A DNA stretch of 64,000 bases. It comes from Labyrinthula sp. Ha (lineage: Eukaryota > Sar > Bigyra > Labyrinthulida > Labyrinthulaceae). The stretch is taken from assembly GCA_015227615.1 (NCBI GenBank), contig JAALGZ010000043.1, forward strand, positions 62,001 to 126,000. Direction: 5' to 3'. The position numbers were made by a program, and so were the translations under genes. A model generated the notes under the pieces. That model worked only from the letters and a program-made list of their open reading frames with translations, searched no databases and was not told the origin of the DNA. Of this stretch, positions 48,681 through 59,197 are shown piece by piece (position 1 is the stretch's first letter; every line of letters begins with the position of its first letter).

Positions 48681-50333
48681 CTAGGTTCCTTGTTTCATGC
48701 GACAGTTGTAAGAGTTACAATTACAAAATACCTGCGCTCCTTCTTTTTTTTTGTCGAAAAAACCTGGTCCATAATTCCAGCACAGCTCTATATATGGTGG
48801 AATATCCCTGTTAGCAACTAGAATACACCTATTGAACTTCTCTTTTTGAAGGATGCCATCCTTATTTCTAAAGAGGGCAAACTCATCACAATGGACGTTC
48901 ACCTTAGACATATTTGCATCACAGGAGTGATTGAAAAACCTAGCCAGATTACCTATTCGCTTGGGATTAATAAGAACTTGCTGAACTTGACTTTTGTGCC
49001 TTTTATGTTGGTATAAATCCACAATCTTCTCTTGTTCCACTTCAACTCTCAGAGATTCTACGAGTGAAGTTTTATATGGTGGGTTTGGATACTCCTTTAA
49101 TAGGGCTGAGCTTAAATTAGGACGAAAACTCTGACTTGTCATCAACAACTGGTTCTTCTTATATTCGTCAGTTTCAGTATCAAGTGTTAATGCAATTTGA
49201 AAATTCACCCTTGGATAAAGCTGATCAGCATATGCAAATTGACTCAATACCTCTCTAAATCGTTCATTCTCGATTTTCTCTCCAGGCTTTGACTCCATAT
49301 AGCTAAAATGTTTCAATGGAACATGTGGAAAAGTGGCGTACAGTCTTTCCAAGGTCCCCGCATCTTCCTCTTTAATTTGCTGAACTTTCTTTTCTAGCAT
49401 CTGCTCATACTTTTTCCTTTCGGATCCCGATATTTCCCTCAGTTGTTTCTCGTAAAATTCTGGATCTTCTCTCGCTTCTCTCAGCAAATAATCCTGTTTC
49501 AACTCTACCAAGTTCTGATATATCTTCTCTCTAATTTCTACTAGGTCACTTATGCTTTGTGGAAGTTCTTCGAGATGTGGAAAATTATACTTTGGAAGCT
49601 TCTTATCAACATCAAAATCTTTCCAACTATCAATCAACTCTTTGTTTGAGATTCTTCCGGAATTATGTGTAAAGAAGTCAATTTCTTCGGGATCTTCCTC
49701 TTTGTCCAAATATTCCCAAATCTTATCACCTACAAAACCAAGTTCTCGTTCATTAATAACTTTATATCTATTTCTTTGGAAATCTTCATCAAGTTCAAGT
49801 GTAAGCATGTAATTTCCTGTGTCGCCATATAAAGTATCCTGGATCTCAGTCTCAACAAGGGCAAACGAATCTGTCATAAGCTCCCCGAAATAACCTATTA
49901 TAAAGGTTCCACAGGGTATCCAGTTAGGAGAACGAACACCAAATCCTTTGTTTTCTGTTTTAAATATTTCTAGTTCAACTTCAAATTGTCTCTGAGATGT
50001 TCTGTTAACACAATCATCACTACAATTACATAAATGACTACATTCTCGTATTGGATAAGGAGTTACAAACCGCAATTTACGATCTTTATCCCATGCAAAG
50101 CATCCATATTCCGATTTTAAAGCGCAAGGACATGTTTTCTCGTTGCAAGGACCTTGACAGTTACAATGGATTCTGGAGGATGAAGCAGGAACCTGTTCAA
50201 GTAACACATCTCTCATACTTAGGCATGGTTCATAAGTAAATTTAGCATCAATTTTCTCATCATCAAAATCATTAACAACTCGAACTGAGTTTAGTTCTGT
50301 TCCTTGTGTTATATCGTGTTGTACGACATTCAT
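48681..50333 (-). CDS. SET-domain histone methyltransferase with a split SET domain (SETDB/SUV39-type)
   Basis: Intronless, 550 residues. A cysteine-rich pre-SET (57-108: C-x-C...C-x4-C-x-C...C...C-x3-C-x-C-x3-C) is followed by the first part of SET (118-180, with NKGFGVRS and GYFGE). About 265 residues of acidic, helical insertion (185-450) come next. The second SET half then contains RIGNLARFFNHSC (459-471) and ELCWNYG (516-522), and the post-SET CNCNSYNC closes the protein. NHSC and the W/Y-N-YG segment form the SAM and lysine channel, so activity is plausible. The order and the interruption resemble SETDB1/2-type H3K9 methyltransferases, but the Tudor and MBD domains of SETDB1 are absent. 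Target lysine is inferred, not shown. Confidence 0.82.
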   Translation of the reverse strand: MNVVQHDITQGTELNSVRVVNDFDDEKIDAKFTYEPCLSMRDVLLEQVPASSSRIHCNCQGPCNEKTCPCALKSEYGCFAWDKDRKLRFVTPYPIRECSHLCNCSDDCVNRTSQRQFEVELEIFKTENKGFGVRSPNWIPCGTFIIGYFGELMTDSFALVETEIQDTLYGDTGNYMLTLELDEDFQRNRYKVINERELGFVGDKIWEYLDKEEDPEEIDFFTHNSGRISNKELIDSWKDFDVDKKLPKYNFPHLEELPQSISDLVEIREKIYQNLVELKQDYLLREAREDPEFYEKQLREISGSERKKYEQMLEKKVQQIKEEDAGTLERLYATFPHVPLKHFSYMESKPGEKIENERFREVLSQFAYADQLYPRVNFQIALTLDTETDEYKKNQLLMTSQSFRPNLSSALLKEYPNPPYKTSLVESLRVEVEQEKIVDLYQHKRHKSQVQQVLINPKRIGNLARFFNHSCDANMSKVNVHCDEFALFRNKDGILQKEKFNRCILVANRDIPPYIELCWNYGPGFFDKKKEGAQVFCNCNSYNCRMKQGT

Positions 50334-50651
50334 CTAACCAAGAGTCAACGTTTAGGGCAGAACGTGAGGAAACCTATCAAAAAGATAAGAATATTTGGCG
50401 AAACAGCTAATTTTTCTAAATTCGTTTAGCTTTGAGCAATTGAAAAGCAATTCAACTCTGGTTAAAGAGAGAGATTGAAGGATTTACACCAGTTTTATAC
50501 CGTTTGCAATTGTTTTGGATATATATGTTTGTGGTAATGCACCACTGAGTTCATATTTATCTTTTCGGAACACTTGAAAGAGTAGACAAAAAACACTTCA
50601 AACTATGGTTTATGGTTTAACCCAAGAAAATTCTAGTGAAACATGAATTCT
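50334..50651. other. intergenic between the SET and acyltransferase-like genes
   Basis: 318 bp separate the start of the SET gene from the stop of the upstream minus-strand gene, so the SET promoter must lie here. The imperfect palindrome GTGGTAATGCACCAC at 50531-50545 is the only motif that stands out. Confidence 0.45.
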
Positions 50652-52088
50652 TCACGATGGAATACTTTCGCCTAACAGTAAGTTTATCCCTTGAAGTTTC
50701 CCATCTAGGCTTTTCTTGTCTTGCATTTTTCCAGCGGCAAAGAAAATAGAAACATTCTTGTTTTGAGAAGCTACAAGCTTACCAACTACATCACTTGGTC
50801 CAAAATCGACAAACTTTTTAATCCTTTCTGTTCCAGCTGAAACCAGTTTTTCAAAATCATGAAATCTAGTTACTTGTAGTTCAACTATTCTTCTAACATC
50901 GAGACAATCTAGCTCTTCTCCCGTTTCAGTGTCAAACACGGGAAACAAACTTTCTCCTTCGATATCAACATTCGATCCTAATGCCTCTAAAATGTTTTGT
51001 ACAGCTATTTTTTGTGATGTATGATGAAACAAAGCTTTTGACTTGACAAATGTGCAAACTGTCTTCAACTCAGTTCTTCTTTGTTTGACATATTCTACCA
51101 ACTTTGACACCTTTGCTGATTCCCCAACTACAACAAACGTAGATTCTGCACTTTTTAAACCTACTTCGATACCAGTTAATGCTAGTTCTGAGATTAAATT
51201 TTCCAATGCAACTCTGTCTAGACCTTTGAAAGAAGCCATTGGATTCTTTTCCTCAACTTTTGGTTCGCAAAAATGACCAATCAGAAAGCTCAGTTTCAAA
51301 AAAAAGAGCAGATTCTCAGAGAACAAAGACGTAGTACTTGAGACAGAAAGAGCTGATGCAGTTAAAACTCCCTGTGAATAGCAAATTCCTGAGTTACACT
51401 GCCTCGAATAATCGACTGGATTCGATCCCAATCGAGATACTAGTGACAGAAACTGAAATATTTGACAGATATAAGTCAAAGGGTAAGAAATTGGAGAAGA
51501 CAGAAGATATTGTTCATCTGGAACCTTATTTGTTTTGATCCAATTATAAACATTATAATCTCTACTGAGTTGCAATTTTCCAGCTTCAAGAGTCAATGAG
51601 TAAGAGAAAAGTTTCAAAAGCTTGAAAAACTCAGGATGTTTAGCCAAAATTTGTTTTAGCTCATCTAATGGATTAAACCCTTGTCCTGCAAAAATGAATC
51701 CAATATTCTTGGAAAGCAAATCAAACACTTCAGAAGTTGGCTCACCTGTGGCATGTGCAGTGTCCTGTTGTTTTTCAGATGTTTTTGATATTAGTAGGGA
51801 TGAGTGTTGGGTCTCTAGTGTAAATGCAGATATATTACTCCATGAAGCTGTGCGTGAACATGAGGTTGACAAAGTCGGTGTAGAAGGGAGATTATATAGA
51901 GAACAAAGTGACTTGTGAAATAATTGTTGGAGTTTTCGTTGTTTTTTTGTTATTTTCTGTAAGTATAATGAATCAACCTCTTTTATCATGGATAAAAGAG
52001 ATTCTTTTTGTGTTTCTAGGACGTGACGCTGTTGACTCATTCTTTTTCTTGAATGACGTCTTTCACTTATTTCTTCTCTAGAATGCAT
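50652..52088 (-). CDS. stand-alone acyltransferase-like domain of the fungal FAS/starter-unit (SAT) type
   Basis: 478 residues from the ATG at 52088; the frame opens a little earlier on a GTG. A basic helical N-terminus (1-60, rich in R, K and Q) and a Ser/Thr linker precede an acyltransferase fold. GFIFAGQGFNP (130-140) is the first strand. SPISYPLTYICQ (198-209) matches the FAS-beta AT segment before the active site. CYSQG (236-240) replaces GHSQG and keeps the nucleophile Ser238. KALFHHTSQK (351-360) supplies the second catalytic histidine. FPVFDTETGEEL and the FVDFGPSD segment (427-433) close the domain. The usual His before the serine is Tyr. It could load acyl chains for lipid or polyketide synthesis, or be a non-catalytic relative. 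No carrier protein or ketosynthase is nearby. Confidence 0.66.
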   Translation of the reverse strand: MHSREEISERRHSRKRMSQQRHVLETQKESLLSMIKEVDSLYLQKITKKQRKLQQLFHKSLCSLYNLPSTPTLSTSCSRTASWSNISAFTLETQHSSLLISKTSEKQQDTAHATGEPTSEVFDLLSKNIGFIFAGQGFNPLDELKQILAKHPEFFKLLKLFSYSLTLEAGKLQLSRDYNVYNWIKTNKVPDEQYLLSSPISYPLTYICQIFQFLSLVSRLGSNPVDYSRQCNSGICYSQGVLTASALSVSSTTSLFSENLLFFLKLSFLIGHFCEPKVEEKNPMASFKGLDRVALENLISELALTGIEVGLKSAESTFVVVGESAKVSKLVEYVKQRRTELKTVCTFVKSKALFHHTSQKIAVQNILEALGSNVDIEGESLFPVFDTETGEELDCLDVRRIVELQVTRFHDFEKLVSAGTERIKKFVDFGPSDVVGKLVASQNKNVSIFFAAGKMQDKKSLDGKLQGINLLLGESIPS

Positions 52089-55000
52089 TATATAATGACG
52101 TGGCACAATATAATTTATGGGTTACAATTATTAGAAATATATTCGTTAGATATATATTTTACAAAGATTTAAATCTATTTAAATTTGTTATTAAATAAAG
52201 ACTATAGTATGAATAATATTAGATATTCTATTGGTTCTAGATATTATTCTTTTAAATTAACATAAGTTTCTGTATAAAGTTAATTTACACTGCGTATATT
52301 CATCAGCCAACATCTTACAAGATTTAATCCATGAAGGAATGTATTCTAGTTTCCAAAACTAATATACTCGTAGAAAAAAAGGTATATAATAATTATAATA
52401 TGCCAAATCATGTAGTATAGATTAATCAATTTGGGTTAAACTCTCAACTCTTCCAGACATAGAAAAACGAGGAAACTGAATTCTAGCACTATAGCTCGAT
52501 ATGAGAGTTTCGAAAAAATAAGGAAACACACCAACCAAAATTTTATACTTAGATTATCATGAACATTTTACACCGAAAATTAATATAATATGCAAATATA
52601 TATGTGTCTGCTTATTTCACAGGGGAAACAGCCACAGAATAGGAGTATTTGCAACCAGAACTACAGAACACAATAAGGTTTAAGACAAAGAGGAAACTTA
52701 AGCGCTACCGGCACGTATCATATTGAGAGGGCTATTAATAATCTTTTACTTAGTTAAAAATGCAAACTTTTCTCTGTGATTATTACCAACAGAAAACATT
52801 CACGAAACTTTCTCGGCAAATGCTACGTAAGTTCCATAGAATTCTAACTTCCTTTGGCTATGATACCAACAAGCAATGATGCAGTCTATAATGTAGGGTG
52901 CACTAAAAATAACATAGCTAAATACATATATAGAGAAAATACTTCGCGTATACCGCATCTAACGCTCTTGGAAACTAGGACTATCAAGACTAGTATGAAG
53001 ACGCTTCAAATTACTGGAGCGAAGGAGACCAGGTACGAAAGCAAATGAGGAGAATAAAGCTCATTTAAGTAGTAGAAAATAAGAAATAAATGCTTAATGT
53101 TAAATTTAAAATCAGAGAAAGTTTCTTAAGAAAATGTAGTTGAAAGAAGGAGAAAATTACATGGAGGTTTCCTAAATCCTCTGGATACCAATCCTCGTCC
53201 AATAATCAAAATGCAGAATCCAAATTAAGCTTTCAAAAGTTCAATGCCTTAGAGTTTATGGCACCATACAATAAAATCCAAAATAACACCAATGATTTTC
53301 AAATTTTATGAAGCAATTCTCAGAATAAGTACTGGTAAATCCTTATCGACTTAATGCTGATGATATTTTGCTTTCCCACAAGAACTGCCACATCATGGCA
53401 CAAAGAAGGAACCATCTCTTACCCCAGATATAAATATATATTCATATCTTTCCTGTACCCTGCAGCTTTGGAAAAGGGAAATTATAACCAATATAATAGG
53501 ATCAAGATAGTCAAAGTCATGTGACCTCCGCACTTGGGTTTCAGTGGAAACCCTCTTATTACGGACAAAAGATGTATACTAGTGATTCTGTTTAAACACT
53601 ATGCTGCAAGACATATGGCATTATTCCTTTTCTTTATATTGAAGATATAAACTTATTTTTGCTATTTAGTTTCTTGTGAATAGTTAGAAGAAGTCACAAT
53701 TCCTGGAACTAGTATTGATAATAATATCCATTGTCACAGATACTTATCAGTTGCGGCAAAGATTGCTAAAGAAGATTATAGTTAGACAAGTAATTATCCA
53801 CATAGTCTACATGTGTACGATGATATGTTTACTAAGTTAACTAAACTGAAGGAGTTTGAAAAGACCTTAAAAATGATATAAGTAACATCTTCTAACTCCC
53901 GGTAGTTTTTGAGATATTGAGGTTTTACGACCTGTTGTTTCCGGTGCATATGCATTAGTAAAGATGTATTATGTAAAGCTGCACCTATTATGCGGTAATG
54001 TAATATTGTATTATAACTATGTAAAGTGTAAACAGTCATTAAGGAGAGAGTCGTACACTCGACTTCTTAGTGTCTGACTACTATGATTTTGTCGATATCC
54101 AAGACAAAATATTATAACAAGTTTTTCTTAACAATTATTGTTTCATTTATTAAAAAAAACATAGAGAAATGCTTAGCCGAAGTATTCCTGTTAAAATTTC
54201 TTCTCTGAAACCATTATCTTTTTTCTGAAGACTTCTGCATCTTCGGTAGGGTAAAAATGTATGCGCAGCATATATTAAGGAGAGTACAAGAACTTAACCG
54301 TTCTGTTAAAGAGATACGTGTTTGGGATATAAAATATATTGGGAAAAGTAATATGTACGCAAGAAACCCGATACCTATACGGCAGTCTACTTTTGCTCCT
54401 CGTAGTGCATGAACATAAACAGTAATAAGACTATATATGGCGTGTATAACTAATTCAACATGTATTTTATGGACAATTTATTAAAACATCAATATTTTAT
54501 CAAATAAATATAAATTTTTATCTTGCTTGCTCTTCGTTTGGAGCCTCTCACAGGCAGAGAAACTTTGCTCTTAACGAATACAGCTAAGAATCATTGAAAA
54601 GTCACGCAAAATGAATGTTTGGTAAGGGATTCATAATTCTGTGTGTTAGCTCATTATTCAATTTTTTAATTAACTTTGATTATTAATCTTACATCTTCAA
54701 TTGTATTAGAAGGCTTGTTTAATTCGTATATTCAAGTAATTTTATTAGAGTGACGAAGAGAGCAATGTTATGAAATCTGTTAGACTTGGTGGATTAAAAT
54801 AATTTGATAAGTTAGAGTATGATTATGTAAATCCTCTATAAATGGGCCACTGCTTTACTACTTTAGAACATACAGAAAGCAAGGTAAAGTATCTGCAAGA
54901 GTTTCAAAATTCTCTAATCCTGGGTTAACTTGTCATCTTGGTGTAGCATGTATAACTAGACAGAATATTTCATTTTCTTTTGCAGCCCTGGGTACTAAGT

Positions 55001-55893
55001 TCAATATAGTTTTCAATTTTTTTTTGCACTCGACATGTGTTTCTTAATTTTGGCTAAAGAATCTAATAACGTATAATTTTTTGAGGTTAGGCAATTAGAG
55101 AGAGATGGATTTGTTTGGGCATATCTTACTTGCTTCAATCAAGCATCAAGGCGCTCTTCATTCTCACAGTAGTATATTTTACAGATGATAACTATGGATG
55201 ATTTTGTGTTTATCAATGAGTATGCATTGAAACTGTTAAATACCATATTTGCATTGATAAGGATTGATGTTTCAACAGTACTTTTTGCTTGTTATCGACT
55301 ATCGTTGATCATAAGGAAATTACCATTATCACTAAATAAGAAATTCAATCCCAAACATCTGAGCAAAAGATAAGTATCATTACAATCGTCAAAATATGTT
55401 TGATATAATTTTATTAATATTCTTGTCTGATGGTAACCTCTAAGGAAAAGATGTTTCGTGTTAAAAAGCAGAGCAAATAGAGTTTCTTGAGGTATTGTTC
55501 CACACACCTTGATCAGTCTAAGAGCTGTGTTACCTACATTTCAGATGTTCGTACACTAGGTGATTTTAATTTTATTTTACGTGGCGATGGATGAGGAAAT
55601 CTTAATAGTTTTTTTAAATAAGAAATCAGTAACTAGACTTTTTTCTGCGAGTTAAGAGGCTTAACATCACTGTTCCATGTTTCATTAATGAAGTCTAGAA
55701 TTTGAGTTTCTTTAACATACTAATTTCTTAAGGTAAGATATTTTCCTTACTCAGGACATACCATGGCTGTTAGTTTGGATTAGCCAGAATAGACTTTTTA
55801 TTTTTTGTTTCATTTGAAAATCCTATATTGGAATTTGGGATGAATGAACAATTAGAGAAAATGCTGTAACGCAAACCAAAAAAATTCGACGCT
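52089..55893. other. gene-poor stretch between the acyltransferase-like gene and sulfotransferase 3
   Basis: 3.8 kb with no supported gene. The first 200 bp are very AT-rich and should hold the promoter of the acyltransferase-like gene. Open frames at 52854-53048, 53794-54039, 55185-55373 and 55292-55507 are short and without domains. Confidence 0.55.
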
Positions 55894-57087
55894 TTACTTT
55901 TCATACCCAAACACGTCAAAAGCCAATTTCCATCTATTATACACAAGTTCTTTCAACTCAGGATCTAGTTCATTAAACCTGTTCTTCTTATACCCACTTA
56001 ATTTTTTCTCTTCCATTTGAACTAATTTCCTCATTTCATCCCAATTTGGTAGATCAAGACCGGTATAAACTTCTTGAACATTTTCAACCATATTATTTGA
56101 AAGTTCTTCAAATCTAAAAGATAATGTAAATGTTCTACTATACTTGATTTCAACCAGGTTTTTTCCTTCTACCAAGATTCCATCTTCTTTTGCTTTAAAA
56201 TACTTTTTCAATAAAATTTCGTATTGAGTTAAAATTACTTCCAAAAGAACTTCTTCAGATGGAGTTTCTAAGAAGCTATAAGCAAAAAGTTTATTGTAAA
56301 GATTCACAGTACTCTTAAAAACGTCATAAGGATTTCTCACTATATAAACATATTTTGCATCTGGAAATATTTCATTCAAAATCTCAACTCTTGCTGTATG
56401 TAAAGGACTCTTTAAAACTAGTCTATTAGCTTTATTCTTCTTTACATTCTGATAAGTAGCTTTCTTTAAAAAATACTTAAATCTCTCAACCCAAATTTCT
56501 TTTTCTTTTTTCAAATTCTCTAAATAAAAATACTTTTTATATTTGTTAAATTCACTTGGTAAAATAGTTGCAAAATAAGGAGAAGTTATAGATAACCCTA
56601 TTAAACCAATTTCATCTTCTTGTGGCATATCTACTCCTAATGCCATATTATCCATAGGTCTAGTTGCTTCTATTGAGCTTTCAACAAAGTTTTTAACACG
56701 ATCCATAATAAGAAAACTTGATGGAGCTGCAGTTTGGAAAGTTGTTGCAAAACTAAAATGATCTTTATCCAATGTTAGTAGATTAAGAAGTAAAGTTGTT
56801 CCTGATCGAAAGTGCCCAAGGATAAACACTGGAGAGGAGTGTATTTCTTGTTTTGCAACTGTTTTAGCATAGAAAACAGCTTCTATAAAAGATGCGACTG
56901 AGTTGATGAGTGTTCTGAGTGCATTAGCAGCAATTCTTGCTTTGAACTTGTAGAAGTCAATTGATCTCCAATTGGATACAACAAATTCACAGAGTTGGAA
57001 GAAAGAAAAGCATTGCAAACAGCTCCAAAAAAGAAGAGTTTTCTCAGCAGCTTTAAAATTAAACATATTCTCTTTTTTATGACTCAT
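55894..57087 (-). CDS. PAPS-dependent sulfotransferase, copy 3
   Basis: Exons 57087-56144 and 56113-55894 are joined across a 30-nt intron (56114-56143) to give 387 residues. As in copy 1, the intron carries no stop and keeps frame, so an unspliced reading of 397 residues is possible. The splice restores V-E-I-K-F-E-E-L. GHFRSGTT, the RPMDN...DMPQEDE stretch and IVRNPYDVFKST are intact. It has the same exon lengths (944 and 220 nt) as copies 1 and 4, and lies 2.1 kb from copy 4 in the same orientation, so the two probably arose as a tandem duplication. Substrate unknown. Confidence 0.88.
   Translation of the reverse strand: MSHKKENMFNFKAAEKTLLFWSCLQCFSFFQLCEFVVSNWRSIDFYKFKARIAANALRTLINSVASFIEAVFYAKTVAKQEIHSSPVFILGHFRSGTTLLLNLLTLDKDHFSFATTFQTAAPSSFLIMDRVKNFVESSIEATRPMDNMALGVDMPQEDEIGLIGLSITSPYFATILPSEFNKYKKYFYLENLKKEKEIWVERFKYFLKKATYQNVKKNKANRLVLKSPLHTARVEILNEIFPDAKYVYIVRNPYDVFKSTVNLYNKLFAYSFLETPSEEVLLEVILTQYEILLKKYFKAKEDGILVEGKNLVEIKYSRTFTLSFRFEELSNNMVENVQEVYTGLDLPNWDEMRKLVQMEEKKLSGYKKNRFNELDPELKELVYNRWKLAFDVFGYEK
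56386..56458 (-). repeat. 73-nt block identical in sulfotransferases 1, 3 and 4
   Basis: Copy within sulfotransferase 3; see 29449-29521 and 59689-59761. Identity includes all synonymous positions. Confidence 0.8.
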
Positions 57088-59197
57088 GTTTATATTATTT
57101 GATTCGTTTTGGTTCGGGTTAGAGTTTAGATTTTGTTTTACTTTAAATTATATTCCAGTTATTCTTCTAGATAGGAAAATCCAATATAGTAGATATTTAT
57201 TGTAACAAGTTATTTGGAATTTTATCATAGTATGAGTTTTATAGAGTATTCTACCAATAAAGTTTCACAGTAGTCTTATTGGTATGTTATAGCAGAAATG
57301 TTGTCAGTTAAGTTTTGTCCATTAAGTGTTCCAATTGTTTGTGTAAACAAAGTAAAATACTTTAGAAACAGAGAACTTAGTTTATTTTTTATATGACAGC
57401 ATCAAAATAAGGAGATAGAAGGGTAAAATATAGCATTTATTAACCCTTGCTCATAAGAAATCCTTTCCTTCTCGGAAGCATAGTCCACAAGCTTTTCGCA
57501 TAGAGTTTTTCCAATCTCTTCTTAGTTTTGGTTATATCATTGTGTTTCAAATCACGCAGAGTTTCGTCAAGGATTGTCAGGAATGTTTAATTATTTATTC
57601 AGGTTTCCTCTATTTTCCTTAACTTCAGCAGCTTTAAAGCATCATAACACATGATGATCTCTAGAAAGCAACAAAAAGGACTTGTATACACCGAAATAAA
57701 TCATCTAATACATCAGAAACATCTACATAATACCTTTAACTAACTTTACAATATCATCGTTCACCTCCCAAAAATTTGATAAGACAATGTTTAGTGAGTT
57801 ATAAAGGAAGTTGAATATAGTTATTCTTCTCTTTTGATGTTAATATGTTGGATAAATTTCACATTGTAAACCAACATCAGAAGATTGGGTTAACTTTTTT
57901 TATATAGAACACTTTTTGTGTTTAATATACTTAAAAATTATATTAATATAAATTGTATATTGCTAGCTTTATCTTTAGTAGTTAACTGAAGACACTTTTT
58001 GTTAAAGTGTTTAAAGAATCTTATATTTTTCTAGCAAAGAAATTTGATAATTCTTTAAAATACTGGTGTATCTTAGACTTTGAAGAATGTGCTTGATGTA
58101 GTATTCTTAATCAAAAACAGAGATGTGTCGACTATCTTTAATACCCATCTTTGTTAGAATGCTATATAATTTTTTTCAGCTATAATAACTCCTTGTAAGA
58201 TATAACGAATAGTTAAGAAATTTGTTACTAGTATATTATTGCTATTCTTAAAGTAAATAGTCAATAAAACTCAAAATTCATTTCTTTACACGTACTAAAT
58301 AAAAAAAAATATTTATTTAATTTTCATTGTAGTTATACGTCAAAGTTTTAACTTACAAATAATATTTTATATGACTATAGGTTTGTAAAGTAACTACTTC
58401 AATAAAACTTAATTACTCTTTCAGTTTTGTTTAAAAGTTTATTATATTAATTTTTTTTGCTCATCAACATATTTGTCTTTTTATGTTGAATGCTTATTAA
58501 TTTAGAAATTAAAAATATTTTTCATGAATCGTTTCCTAATGAGAAAATAATGTCTTTCTTCATATATTGGAAAAATAAGCTCTTAAAGTAGAATTTTACT
58601 TTAGTGATTGCTTATTTAAATTCTACAAAATAGTGAAATATATATAAAATAAATATTCGTGAGAAATAAAGTAGAATACAAGTAGAACAAGAACTTTCGC
58701 CAAAGAAATAGTTAGAAAAATGAACTGGTTATAGTAATAAAATGTAAAAATGCACAAGTCAAATCCAAGAAACCGAAATCAACGTTTTAAGTAACCTAAG
58801 TGAAAAATTCTCAAAGCGATAAAATATTCTTTTAAGAGGTCAAATATATAACTCTGTTAAGGAAAGCATCTTGCACAGCTGTTTTTTTGGATCTTACTTT
58901 AGACTATACTGGTATTTTAACTGAGAATCCAATATATATGAGGTTCAATTTAGTTTCTGAAATACTTCTTAATAATTATTCCAAACTTTAAATAATCCAT
59001 GGTGTCAAAAACTAAAGCAATACGTCATTTTGATGAATTTTTTTACCTAAAAGCTTATTTAACTTTATCATATTCTTAACAGACCATTTTCCAAAAAATA
59101 ATTTTGGATCGTGGAATCTAAGTGTTTTTATAGAAAGATGAAAATTGATTTGATTAAAGTCAAGAATAATCTCGAGGTAGAATAATTAAATTATATA
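57088..59197. other. intergenic between sulfotransferases 3 and 4
   Basis: 2.1 kb, strongly AT-rich, with no open frame above 60 codons and no recognisable feature. It holds the promoter of copy 3. Confidence 0.6.
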
